The notes below the pieces were generated by a model. It made no database searches and was not told the origin of the DNA. It saw only the letters and a list, made by a program, of their open reading frames with translations. A stretch of DNA of 64,000 bases from Schistosoma haematobium (taxonomy: Eukaryota > Platyhelminthes > Trematoda > Strigeidida > Schistosomatidae). Of this stretch, positions 1 to 12,600 are shown piece after piece. The stretch covers positions 39,593,523 to 39,657,522 of the forward strand of contig NC_067198.1 of assembly GCF_000699445.3 (NCBI RefSeq), written 5' to 3'. How positions within the stretch are numbered: the stretch's first letter is position 1; each line of letters starts with the position of its first letter. The position numbers were made by a program, and so were the translations under genes.

Positions 1-370
1 AATTGTTGGATATGAATTGTTCAATTTATACACCCTCACTCATTTATCTGTTAATTATGTTACAATAGATGAATATGTCAAACTAAATTTTTCTTCATCA
101 TATACAAAATATAAATGTTACTAAATAAAACTGATGACAACAATCTCAACCAATCAAAATATCATATAGAGTAAGCATTAACCACTATACATATCATTTA
201 CTTAGTTTCAGTATAGTTGAGATTGTACAAGGCTATAAAAGATTTTCTTCAGTAATTGTAGTAATATAAAAATGAGACTTTGCTAATAAAATATGAAATA
301 TCTATGAATTGTTTGTTTATTTTAATTTCTACATATTGTCGTTTCTACGTATAGGTGAAATAGAGTTCAC

Positions 371-425
<55 letters not shown>

Positions 426-564
426 CTTTTGATTATCTTAAATACACCGTATGGAAGATCATTTATATTTTCTTTACTGAAGCAACTAAATATGTAAAAC
501 AGAAAAAGCATATATGCTTTTCTCTATATTCAATAAACTGTAAAGTATGAAATTCTACAAAAAA
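1..564. other. AT-rich flank without genes
   Basis: No coding potential or recognised repeat apart from the AT microsatellite at 375-423. It is the sequence 3' of the visible EIF3C exons and may be part of its next intron. Confidence 0.6.
375..423. repeat. (AT)n microsatellite
   Basis: About 24 uninterrupted AT units. Apparent reading frames of alternating Ile-Tyr on both strands are artefacts of this repeat. Confidence 0.95.
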
Positions 565-790
565 TAAATTATCAGAAGGGGTTTTGTAGAGATTTTAGTA
601 ATTTTATAGGTGAATTCATGAGTCGATTAGAGATAGACCACCAAGTAAAACATATTGTGGGAATTTTCAGCAGTGAGCATCCACGATCCCGCCTCGCGAG
701 ATTTGAACCCAGGACTTATCAGTCTCGCGCGCGAACGCTTAACCTCTAGACCATTGAGCCAGCATCCAACAGTGTTATTGTCTAACTTCA
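565..790 (-). mobile_element. tRNA-derived SINE copy 1 (hammerhead lost)
   Basis: On the minus strand the head reads like a tRNA: an A-box-like GGCTCAATGGTC, then a B-box-like GGTTCAAATCTC, then a GC-rich stretch and CACTGCTGA. Compared with the copy at 47085-47240, the ribozyme stem II and III part is missing and the sequence jumps to the SINE tail (CATGAATTCACC, then CCCCTTCTGATA). Type: RNA polymerase III-type SINE related to schistosome Smα/hammerhead SINEs. Confidence 0.7.
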
Positions 791-842
791 ACCAATCCAC
801 GAAATTGAGCCACCGTCTACCACTGTCTTCAGAGAGTTACTG

Positions 843-1000
843 ATAGGTCTTGGGTTCGAATCTCGCGGGGCGGGATTGTGAACATGCACTGCTGAGGAGT
901 CCTATACTAGGACGAAACGGCCGTCCAGTGATTACAGGTTTTCCATAGCGGTCTAGCTTCAATTAACTGATGAGTTCAATTACAAGAAAATAAATTATCA
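843..1000 (+). mobile_element. tRNA-derived SINE copy 2, 5'-truncated, with hammerhead
   Basis: Begins near the B box (GGGTTCGAATCTCGC), then runs through a hammerhead ribozyme (887-930) into the shared tail (AGGTTTTCCATAGCGGTC, CTTCAATTAACTGATGAG). It is inverted relative to SINE copy 1 only about 50 bases away. Confidence 0.75.
887..930 (+). ncRNA. Hammerhead ribozyme with complete core
   Basis: Every core element is in place. Stem I is CACTG (887-891) with CAGTG (926-930). CTGAGGAG (892-899) supplies the CUGANGA core. Stem II pairs GTCC (899-902) with GGAC (910-913). GAA is at 914-916. A minimal stem III ACG/CGT (917-919 with 922-924) has a 2-base loop, and the predicted cleavage base is C925 in a GTC triplet. 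This matches the layout of the known schistosome Smα hammerhead, including the very short stem III. Activity is inferred, not shown. Confidence 0.8.
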
Positions 1001-1965
1001 ACTCCATATAAATAAATTTAAAGGTGTTCATTACTAATTGCAAGAATTTCTTTATTCGAGCTGATGCGATGTATACAAAGGCTGAGGTATGAATAATGTA
1101 CTATAGGCATATTTATTAGGCCAGTTTGAGTGATGAAAACTATCAATTTATGCGGCGAATATCAAATTATGAACTCTTTGTAATATAGGCTTCTTGAACG
1201 AATTTTTAGATGATGTCCTCGAAACTCCGTATGTTCACAGAGAGTGATTAGTTCATTCGTTAAAATATTGACAATAGGACGTTAAATATCATCATAGCTA
1301 ATATTAAATATCATGCCCGTTGAACAAGTGTATATACTGACCCAATATTCTGGTGTATAACATACTGTAGATTTTGAAGATATGTACACTACTTTCGAGT
1401 TTCAGTGACAGCGGAAACACTAAGATGTAGGCACGTTCAGCTAATGAATTACAAACAGAATGTAAGATACGAAATGAATTTCACTATTATGTTAAGTAAA
1501 ATAATTTGAAATTTGAGTAACAATTTACTTGCCATTTTACATACATGTTTTATGTTAACGCCAAACCTGCAGCCCGAGTTTCAGGTCAATTACCTTCAAT
1601 TATTGACTAACATCACTTAGATTAATGACAAATTATTCGATAGAATTTGATCAACAACGAAAGAACTAGGAAGTGACATGATATTGACCATTAACTACTG
1701 AATGATCAATCAATTGTAAATGTTTCAGTACTAGAGATGAGTCGTATTTGGAAAAACTCAGTAATAACTTCTCAGACTGTGAAGCTGGGTGACACGAACT
1801 TTTCTGCCGACTCTCATCAACTATCTAACACCAAAACGTGTTATAGATGATGTCATCCAGACTGGTAACCACTATGTATTTTAGCCAACAGTACTCAATT
1901 AACACTAAGGATTAGACGACAAACATCATATTGTTGATTAGTGAGTGATCAAACGATATAAGACA
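1001..1965. other. No recognised feature
   Basis: AT-rich DNA with stops in all frames. No exon, repeat or RNA structure that I can support. Confidence 0.5.
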
Positions 1966-2044
1966 GAAATGGCATAGTGGCTAGCAGAGAAATCCAGGAC
2001 CTGTGTTACATCCTATCTGGGATTCCTCAGCTAGATATACCAAT
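1966..2044 (-). mobile_element. Smα-type hammerhead SINE fragment (degraded)
   Basis: The minus strand reads CTAGCTGAGGAATCCCAGAT, AGGATGTAACACAGGTCC, then TGGATTT and TGCTAGCCACTATGCC, which follows the Smα ribozyme and tail order. The core is damaged (CTGAGGAA, and TGTAAC where CGAAAC is expected), so cleavage is unlikely. Confidence 0.65.
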
Positions 2045-2103
2045 TATTGTACCAATAGGAAATTCCAACTAATTAATATATACTAATTAAAATTCATCAC
2101 GTT

Positions 2104-2290
2104 ACACAAGCCAGTGGCTGTCTGGACTCAGTAACCCGATTATGTTTGAAGCGAAGGGTACTGGGTTCGAGTGAACATCAACTCTCCGGATCTACGTACA
2201 TCCAGCTGATGAGTTTTAAATAAAACGAAATGCTCGTACTGCATTACACTGCTAGCCACTATCCATTTCTGATTCAAATACTTATGACCT
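2104..2290 (+). mobile_element. Smα-type SINE copy with hammerhead
   Basis: A tRNA-like head with B box (CTGGGTTCGAGT at about 2160-2172) is followed by the ribozyme and the conserved tail CTGCTAGCCACTATCC. Orientation is opposite to the fragment at 1966-2044. Confidence 0.72.
2203..2241 (+). ncRNA. Hammerhead ribozyme, Smα type
   Basis: CTGATGAG (2206-2213), then stem II TTTT/AAAA closed by G2213-C2226 with an AAAT loop, GAA (2227-2229), stem III ATG/CGT (2230-2232 with 2235-2237) with a CT loop, and cleavage base A2238 in a GTA triplet. Stem I is short (CAG/CTG). All invariant core bases are present. The AT-only stem II and an A at the cleavage position predict weaker activity than the family standard. 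Confidence 0.72.
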
Positions 2291-2636
2291 ACTAAAAATG
2301 TCGAGGCAATCTGCATAGGATGCATATATGCCAAAAAAAGACTGAATAATTCCAATCCTAAACATTAATGAGAAGTTTCGAACAGCCAATACAAATGAAT
2401 TAAAATTGAATAATATAAAAGTTTGTTTGTATTACAATCAGTTGAACCACTTATTTAATTAAATCAACGCTATTTTTTAAACATTGAAAAGCCATATATC
2501 ACCGCTAATCACTACTTAAAATGTGAATGAACTTAAAGAAAGAAAAAAGAAGTTAACAAAAACATTCTCTGAGGACACAAATGACAATCAACTCTTTCTT
2601 ATTACTGAACTTTGAATTTTAGTGATTCATAAGCAA

Positions 2637-2690
2637 AATAATAATAATAGTAATAGTAATACTACTAATAGTACTAATGATAGTAGTTAG
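2637..2690. repeat. Imperfect (ATA/GTA)n triplet tract
   Basis: Mixed ATA, GTA and CTA triplets directly downstream of the EIF3C exon 15 donor, inside the intron. Confidence 0.7.
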
Positions 2691-2698
2691 TAACTTAC

Positions 2699-5600
2699 AG
2701 CTAATTCTTGATTGATGATCATTCGACAAATAACTGAATAAATTACAGATTTTGATAATTCAAAACACACAGATAAACGATCTAATGTCATTGAATCATG
2801 TATTGCACTAAAAGTGAATAAAAAACTGCGTAATGATTCTTCTTTAATTTTAATTTCTAAATTCTGTTTTACTTTATTCGATTCAAATAATAAATCCCAA
2901 ATCTAAAAGAAACAATTTTTTATATAAAATTAAAGGTTATTTTATATAAATTAAAATGATAATTAATATAAGTATTATAATTAGAAATGGTTTAAATTAT
3001 CCAGTTGTTAACATTCTTAAGTGAATTTTATATCAGTCTTTGTTGACATATGTAAGTTTTATAAGGATAATCACGTTGATATTAGCCATTTTATTCTAAG
3101 ATTAAGAGAAAAAATTGATTATGACTAGCAATGGAATTCAGGATGTGCATTTCATCTCATTTAGGATTCAGCAGCTCGATATGTCTTTGTCCCAGTAATG
3201 CTGATACCAGCAAAGATTAACTTAAATTTAGTAAGGAAGACAGACAATGGAATAATTTAAATTCTTTATAATAAGAATATAAACATCAAATTCATCAGTT
3301 AAGTTAGTGACTATATGGATTTAGAAGCTTAGAAGATAACAAGTTGGACGTTTGAAACAAAATGTATGGAGTTGGAGATTCGGTATGAACATCAGCATCA
3401 AGACACAGGTACATCCACCTGAGTCTGAAATAGAACAAAATTAGTGTCCTGGATTCCATTACAAGCCACAATCCATCTATTTCATAAGAAAGACAATCAC
3501 ACACTTTGATCATGTGTTTACTAGTAACTGGGTTTGGGATGAACTCATGAAGGTCTAGTGAACCTTGTAGAAGCTAATGAAATGCTGAACATGAACAGAT
3601 ATCACCGATGAGAACAGATGATGATGTACACATAACAATATGAATTGGTTGAAGTCAGAAATGTGAACTAGATGATGTTAACTAAATGATCTGAAGGTTG
3701 TGAATTAATCGGATCTCATTTCTGGGGATGTGGTCACTTGTTTCCAGAGTATTATTTTTCCTGAGTGGTTCTACTGACAAAGAGTTTCTAATAAGATTTC
3801 AGAAAGTGGCAACATTTGCATAGATCTTTTTCCCCATATCAAATTAATTATTACGATTTTGCACTTTTAGGAGTTATTAAGACCACGTAAAATAACAAAT
3901 GCCTAATTCTATAAGTTATAGTCTAAATCGAGTATGATACTAGTTCAATATATAAATAATAATAAAAGCACAGTCACTGTACTTTCCACAAGATCGTTTA
4001 CTTAAAATCTCTGCCAATGATAAGAGCAACCAAATATACACTGAGTTCTACAGGTATTTCAGTGTATCTCTTAACGGACATTTCGTAAATTAGCCAGCAT
4101 TCATAAAAGGATTAATCCACCCAAAAAATCATACTGAATTTTTAATATTGTTACAAAATCTATATTTCCAAAGAAACTTGTGCAAATAGTTGAAGGATTT
4201 TGTTTGATGTGAGATCGGTCATTTTTATTTGATTAAAAACTTAGATGATGATACACAATAAGTCCGGCTGAATAAAACTGACGTGAATACAGAAATGAAA
4301 AAGCTAATACGAACAACGGAAGCTACTCGTAGGAACATTATTTCAGTTATATCAAAGTTTGTAAAACGCTAACGTTTAGTTTTGTCCCTGGCCTATACCA
4401 TAAACCATAGGATTTTGTTTGATGCATGGTTCATAGCCATACTATTTTGTTATTTTAAAGTTATTGATTTAAAAGAAACCTTTTGTATTCCGTTTTTTCT
4501 ACCCTACTAGTGCTTAGTTTAGATATAATTGTATTTTTTTCCAACTGTTTTTGCGTTGGGGTTGTGTTAGCCATTTATTTATTCATGTTTCTTTGTGTTA
4601 ACTTGATTTAGGAATAAATCGAAGTGTTCCAGGTGACTTGTCTTCCTTCTCGCGCACTTGTCGGCCAATCAGGTGATAGGACAGTTCTCGTCTCTCTGCC
4701 CCAAGTCCGTTTAGTCTTAATTCGGACTCATGCGTCACCAGCCTCGAGGTTGAACTAGATAGTGTAATGTGTCAGTCTTAAACTAGATCGAGACAAGTTC
4801 ACTTCAGTATATTATTAGGCAGATAGATCAAAGATGTAAAAAAAAATCTTACGAAATACCGAGGATTAAACATTTCGTCAGTCACGAAATCCGCTTACTT
4901 TAGCGTCCATTTTGGGATTAATGATAAAATTAGTACAAGCTTTCCAATTTCCATAACGCATAGCTTTAGCAGCAGCTAGAACATGGTCTCTTGGTGTTTC
5001 AGGTGGTCCAACTAATGCAGCACGATCATGAACACGTAAGGCAAGATGAAACGGTTTGCTGATGGGACGCCAACGTAAATCCGTTTCATGAGCTCAAAAA
5101 AGTAACAAACAAAAAATATCAACACAATTTGCATGCACATTTTATTTTTAAACGCATATGCTGAGTGAAAAAATATTAAAAACATGTGTTATGTACAGTT
5201 AGTTACCTGCTAAATTTGGAATTTCCAAAAGCATTGCGGATACCAGATAGACACATTCTATTAGATCAATATTTATATACATATGATATGGCATCTGCAA
5301 GGCTTGTTCACGCTTCTCTTCCTCAGTAGTTTTCTCATATCTAGACTGAGTATGAAGACCTTGAGCAAGTAGTTCCCGAATACGATTAGATCCTATCATA
5401 TCGGCTAAAGCATTATGTGCATCACGAATATGGGACTGACGGAAAGCGCATAAGCCTAATTGAACCATGGCACGGTTATACAGAATCTAAAACAGAGCAT
5501 TAAACACTTCACTACCAGTATTGATTAAAAATTAATGATTTGTTAAAATATACATACAGATGGGATATACTATTATGTACAGAACTACTGTAGAAAGAAC

Positions 5601-7467
5601 CGACTAGAAATCTTAATGAGGACAATGGTTATTTTTTATTCTAATTATCAATAAGTGAACGGAAATGTAACTATTGAATAAGTTCATCGGATTCTCCTGT
5701 TGTTAATATGGATGATAAAATAGTGGAAAATAAATCAGTATTTATGGAATTATTCGATGTACCTTGAGGATAGGCCAAATAAGCAATACGGTTTCATATG
5801 GAATAGTTTAGAATTCATCATATGATTCAACGTTTTAAAACAAATTGAAAAATCTTTTTTCTAACCAGTAGACCTAGACGATTAAATAATTATCAACTGT
5901 ACAGATAACTTCTGGATTGATAGATTTTTCACAGTCGTAGGTCGATATACTAAACTGTTGACCAGTATACTTGATAAAGTTGTTCGGGAAGTTAGATCCC
6001 CAGAACTCACTTGGAAAGGGATCTAATTTTGTAATTTTATTTAGAAAATTTGAATTTCTTTGTTTTCGCGCCGAAAACGCTCTTTCCACCTACATGTCGT
6101 ACTTCCCACTTGGGGGAATCCTAAATGCTATTGGTCCGTTGTGTCTTTTAGTATGCTATTTTGTAACTCTCTCCAAGGACGGTTTTGTGCTGTATATATA
6201 CGTTTTGATTTGTGTTTTTTGTGATCGCTCGTTTCTGGCTGTTTGCGGAATATAGTTCCCCATTCTAAACTTGAACTTCTTCCTCTAGTTAGCGGGGCTG
6301 GGACGCATCGAATAGCTAGCTTTTTGGTCTTTGGTCACCGAGTCTTTGTTCCGTTCGCAGTCCAAGTGAACTCGTAACCGCTTCAAACTTGGCAACAGTG
6401 AACCCCAGTCAAAAATCGTCAAACAATAATTCCATGCAACGGCTTTCTTTTCCAATGGATAAAAAATAAACCGCTTATTTGATTACTTTCCCAAGGGATA
6501 GTTACGTTCACAGATAAGTGAGTGTATATACAATCGATTTGATCCAAACAAATAAACTCTAGTTCTTACTCTCCATCTTTTCTCCCAAATAGCCAGATAT
6601 TCATACATAGAAAGATGCCGAACACCGTGTCACAGAAATAACCACCCTTTATATAGTAGTTATATCGAACAACAGACTTCATTAGATAGTCTCAGTATAG
6701 GCTGTACACTTATGCGATGAAAAATATTCAACATAACATATTTGCTAAAGCCTAATTCAATTACAGAGTATTTTAAGCACGTATGGTGACTGACATCCTT
6801 TAACAATTTTATCAATTATATTACATGTTCCGCTGACATTACAAAACCAATAGTAAATGTAAATGTTAAGCATTTTAAAAAGAACTTACCATGGTTGACT
6901 GATCAGCATGTTCAATTGACATTTGCAAATCAGACATAAGCATCAAGTCACGAGCTTTGAACCATTGATTATAAAGAGCTAAATGATAAATATGACAGAG
7001 AATAGCTCTAGTACGTAGTCTATCTGTTCGATCATTTAAATAAATAAATTCGCATAGTTTTTGAATAACCAAAGTGTTAGGATGAAGTCCAACTTCTTCC
7101 ATACTGGAAGCTTCCACTTTGCGACCCCATTCAAAATCAAACTGTAACAACAACAAAAACAACAGTATCGAGTCAGAAATAAAATACAGGACAGGAAACT
7201 AAATGCACTACTAACACAAAGAGTGAAATTACCTACTATAACTGTATGAGAAACTAGCTCCTATAATCTCGTTTCTTTCCTGTACTTCATTGATGAGTTA
7301 TCAATTAAATGTTCTACTAATGGTTAATAAACTTGTTCTCTGTCCCATTACATTGAACTAGTTATTGATATGCTCTTTTACAGTGAGACTTCCTTGTTCT
7401 TACTGACTTTATCACCTTGAATGAGAAGCTCTTTTAACCTAAGCTAATTATCACTAATCGTGGAACC

Positions 7468-7529
<62 letters not shown>

Positions 7530-8447
7530 GTCAAGCGAGTCTTCTGACTTTATTCAACATAGCGTGCCTTATACCAGTTTTTAGATTTACCGAAACAACG
7601 GATGCGACAGTCGATTAAGTCAGAAAACTATCCATGACTCTCGTAATATTTATAGATGAAAATATATGAATAACAGGTGACTTTACAACAAATAACTAAT
7701 CTTTAGGTATCAATACCAAGGTTTGAAAGTTGATAAATTCAAATGAATTAAGCATCAAATAGAAAATTAATGGTAAAATAACGATATATTTGTGATATCA
7801 CATTGAGTAGAAGTTCGAATTTTCGAAAACTCGTGACTTAATGTAACCCATTTCTTTAGGGTGAGTAAATAAATAACCAAATTAAATTAATACAAGTACA
7901 AACGAAAAAGGCTGAATATTCAATGCAATCACAATCAAAAAATAATCCGTCTATGTTGAAGTCACATTTCAGATAGTGAACACAATAGCAACAGCATTCA
8001 AGTCCCAACGCGTAACAACACAAAAATTACCAATTTAACATGACCGACTATGTAATCTGCCATTAAGAAAACAGTTTGTTTAATCGATGAAACACAAAGC
8101 GAATAAATTCTAGTTACTGGCAAGTAGTATAGTTATAACAAGCCAGTTTTCTACCAGTGAATCTACATAAGGGTTGCTAATCTACATACTACAGATCATG
8201 TTAGTTAACAACGATCGCCCAATCAAGATTATTTGTAGTAAACAAAGTAACAAAAGGCAGTTTGAATCTACAAAAGTTCAAATTTAATCTTTAGTAGTGA
8301 AAAAAAGTACTTATCCTCACTTTATAGTACATGTGTTCCAGTTTATGAAGATAAGCAGCACAGAGTGCATCTGAAGGATATTCTTTCTTTTCCAGATAGG
8401 CACATAAACGATCAATAATATTACAGACTCTTCGTTCATCTCGAAGT
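2699..8447 (-). CDS. EIF3C: EIF3C exons 11-15 (PCI-domain region)
   Basis: Exons 8321-8447, 6890-7141, 5207-5486, 4899-5092 and 2699-2902 encode residues 442-794. Exon 11 is [20 protein letters not shown] (family LKDEAQVCAIIERV). Exons 12-13 hold the most conserved part, from [17 protein letters not shown] to [15 protein letters not shown]. Exons 14-15 hold most of the PCI domain used for assembly with other eIF3 subunits and end at MIINQELA before a GTAAGT donor, where human continues with ASLDQPTQ. That donor shows the gene goes on to the left. Confidence 0.95.
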
Positions 8448-9548
8448 CTATACAATTTAAAATACAAAGAAAGGACAACGATATTACTTTATTACGAATG
8501 CGAAAAAATTCAAGAGTAAAGGATAAAATTATATCACAAATACCTGAACAATAAATTTGATAAATGAAATTAAGAATATTAATAACAGACAAATCGTATT
8601 ATTGCATCATATTGTTATGACAATGAAGCGGTAGGTTCAATCCATTATTTTACAGTGGTCGTCAAAATTCTCTTTTTAAGTTTTTTGACATATGTTTATC
8701 CTCTGATATTTGTCAAGTGAACAATCTTTTGTATTTCCACTTTAAAATTAAACTCGAAGAAAGCTAGAGGAATCACGACATGGAATCAGTTCATGAAGAT
8801 ATTGACTGTTGGACTGAGCCATGTATATATAAATCTAGAATACCCGGTCGGAGTCCACTTGATTATAGTAGCCAACGGTTGGAGACTTTGAATAACATGG
8901 TTAGAAATCGTTTGCAGTGGTGCAGGTCTATTCACCCTTTATCTACCGCCTAAGAACTAAGTCCTGAAATCCACTTAAATCTATTTTTATCATCTTTTCC
9001 ACTATCACTGATACAGTTTGTACTTCGATTACCTTGGGATTAGTCCCCGAATGCCCTGGTACGGCCGAGAGTGGGGAGAGTCCGCCCTCCCTCTCGAAAT
9101 ACTCTCACACGGCCGCGCGTATACAGCCTCTGCCAGGGAAGTCCTACTCATTGCCTTCTCGTGCCGGGGGTGTTGTTTACGAAAATGAGAGGACGAAAAG
9201 CGAATATCCGGCGCTTTAACCGGATCACAAACCAATGGTGCACATGGGCTCCAGTATCCTGCGGGAACAAATGGTGTATGAACCAATCGTTGGTCACCGG
9301 CTACTATGGGATTGCATCTCCTTACGATGCTCCACTGCCTTGTGGATTAGGCCTTTAGGTCAAAGGCTCGGGGTGTGGCCCCCTAAGAAAACCACCTGCT
9401 TCGGTTTGGGCACCCGGGCAGTATCACAGCCCACACACAAATGATGAACTCTTTATGTCTATGGAAATTACTTTTCTCACTTCGAAAAACAACCAATTGA
9501 TTCAAATTATTATCATTACAATTATTGTCATTATTATTACTATTATTG

Positions 9549-9628
<80 letters not shown>

Positions 9629-12600
9629 TTCCACATTATTCACCCTCTTTTATACTTATACAGCGGCTCGTCTTTGGTGGAAATTCGACTCTATCTAAAC
9701 GTTCTCGAGTCACTGTCCGGTTGAAAATTGTATGTTACCACCGAATACGAGAACTGAAGCAGTTTTTCTGAAACCACGTGCATCATTCAAACTGGCTGCC
9801 TTCAACGTTCGCACATTTATGCAGGTCGGACAACAGATAGGGCTGGCCATGTCTTTGGAAAGTCTTAATATTGATGTTTGTTGTCTATCCGAGACCCGTA
9901 TTCAAGACTCTGGTGAAGTACTACAAATTCGCTCTCCATCTCTCGCTTCGAAAAGCTTGTTTTACGTGCGCTTATTCGGGGACCCTGTGGCATCTTCGTC
10001 TGGTCTTGCTGACGTTGGTGTCGCACTAAGCGCTAGAGCTGAGGCAGCACTAATCGATTGGATACCCATTAACAGTCGGTTATGTGCTGTTAGATTGGAA
10101 AGTTCCATCAAAGTGAGAAGAAATCGGCGTGAGAAACGATGTCTGTTCGTCATCTCCGCCTATGCCCCGACAGATTGCAGCCCGGATGCAATCAAGGATG
10201 AGTTTTACCACCAGTTATCTGTTCTTCTCCAGAAAGTGCGTTCGACAGATATTGTAGTACTAGCCGGAGACTTGAATGCTCAGTTCGGGCGTCTAGACAC
10301 AGAAGAGAGTCGTTTAGGTGGCCAATGGGGACTCGTTGGTCGCAGGTCAGATAACGGGGACCGTCTACTGCAACTGTGCACAGACCACAACCTGTTTCTG
10401 GCTAGCACTAACTTTCGGCACAGTCATCGCCGATGTGCCACCTGGCGTCCTCCCTCTGCATCTCAAGCCTGGACTCAGATTGAACACATCGCGATCAGCT
10501 ACCGCTGGTGTGGTTGTGTACAAGACTGCCGCTCCTTTTGGAGTACCTATCTGGACTGTGATAATGCCCTGGTCTGCGCCAATCTTACCTTACTTTTCAG
10601 TGGACAACGAAGTGACCGCCATCAACGGATTGATATCAGCAAGCTGGTTGCAACTTATGTTGCAAGTAAGTATCGAACCGAGCTAGCCTCTAGGCTAGCT
10701 ACCACTCCACCGAAAAGTATAGATGAGCATTGGTTGCAATTGCATGACGCCATGAAAATGGCGGGAACAGTCAGTTGTGGGTTTGCGAAACGTCCCGCTT
10801 ATAAGCATTGGGTTTCTGCAGGTTTCTTACAACTCATTGAAGCCCGTCGGTCTACTCCGGGTGACCGTGAGTTTGACCATAAGCGAAGGATGTTACGTAA
10901 GGAAATTGGGCAAAGCTTGCGTAAGGACCGAGAAGCCTGGTGGTCGATGCGTGCTAATGAGCTGGAAGCAGCAGCTGCATCTGGTAACTACCGGAAGCTC
11001 TTCCAGCTCATCCGAGCCACTGGCAGCAAGAAGTCTGGTGTGAGTGAAACAATCTGCGAGGATGATGGGATTCCAAACACTAACATCCATCGACGTCTTG
11101 GACGATGGGCAGAATTTTTCGAAGGGCAGTTCAACTGGCCTGCTGCTCCGGCAACATCGGTCAGACTGTCCTGCCCTTCATGGCCGGTGTCGACTGATCC
11201 ACCAAACAAGGAAGAAGTCCGCAAGGAACTCCAACTCTTGAAGCGTTACAAATCACCTGGCCCAGATGACTTACCTCCGGCTCTTTTTAAAGATGGTGGT
11301 GACTTTTTGACTAAGGAATTGACGACGTTGTTCACAAAGGTTTGGGAACTAGAGAGTGTACCAACGTCATGGAATGAGTCGATAGTTGTCCCTATCTTTA
11401 AAAAGGGTTTACGTCGTTCCTGTAACAACTATCGGGGGATAAGTCTACTTCCGATTGCGTCCAAGCTATTGGCTTTCGTCGTACTTCGTAGGTTGTTCAA
11501 AACCCGAGAAAGATTGACTCGCGAGGAGCAGGCTGGGTTTCGTTCTGGTCGAGGATGTATTGATCATATCTTCACCCTCCGCCAAATGTTAGAACACCGT
11601 CATACTTATCAAAGGCCAACAATCGTAGTGTTTCTCGACATCAGAGCTGCCTTCGATTCGTTGGACAGGACTATTCTCTGGGATTGTCTATTGAAGAAGG
11701 GTGTGCCTGAGAAGTTTATTAACATCCTAAAAGCCCTATACACAAACACCTCAGGCAGAGTGAGGGCATACAACCACCTCTCTCCATTGTTCCATTCGAG
11801 CAGTGGGGTTAGGCAGGGTTGCCCAATCTCACCATTCCTCTTCAACTTTGCCATCGATGACATTCTGGAAACAGCTCTGATGAATGTAAGTAATGGTGGT
11901 GTGGATCTGTTGCCTGGAGAAAGACTTCTCGACCTTGAGTATGCGGACGATATTGTCTTACTGTGCGATAATACCCAAGACATGCAATCCGCACTCAATC
12001 AGTTGGCAATCAGTGTCCGTAGGTATGGTATGTGCTTTGCACCGTCGAAGTGCAAAGTACTTCTACAAGACTGGCAGGATTCCAATCCTGTACTCACTCT
12101 GGATGGTGAGCAGATAGACGTAGTCGAGAAGTTCGTGTATCTGGGTAGCTACATAAGTGCTGGTGGTGGCGTGAGTGATGAGATCAATGCACGTATAGTG
12201 AAAGCCAGAGCGGCTTATGCCAATCTGGGCCACCTTTGGCGCCTTCGTGATGCTAGTCTGGCTGTAAAAGGTCGGATCTACAACGCGTCGGTGAGAGCAG
12301 TTTTGCTCTATGCTTGTGAAACCTGGTCTCTCCGAGTTGAGGACGTTAGACGACTCTCTGTGTTCGATCATCGCTGTCTCCGAAGGACTGCTGACATTCA
12401 GTGACAACACCATGTTAGTAATGCAGAGGTTCGGCATCGTGTGTTCGGGCACAGAGATGATAATTCAATTGGTGTCACCATCTTGAAACACCGACTTCGG
12501 TGGCTTGGATATGTTCTACGAATGTCGTCTCAGAGAATTCCACGTCGTGCATTATTTGCCGACTCTGGGACTGGTTGGAAGAAGCGGAGAGGTGGTCAGT

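Noticed and set aside
329..511. Open frames of alternating Ile-Tyr on both strands
   Set aside because: Product of the AT microsatellite.
640..790. tRNA gene on the minus strand
   Set aside because: It has A- and B-box-like blocks but no clean acceptor stem or anticodon loop, and it continues into a SINE tail shared with other copies.
966..1000. A second CTGATGAG with a nearby GAAAA
   Set aside because: No stem II or stem III can form; it is part of the SINE tail.
9383..9724. Poly-Asn and poly-Ile open frames
   Set aside because: Product of the ATT microsatellite in the RTE 5' UTR.
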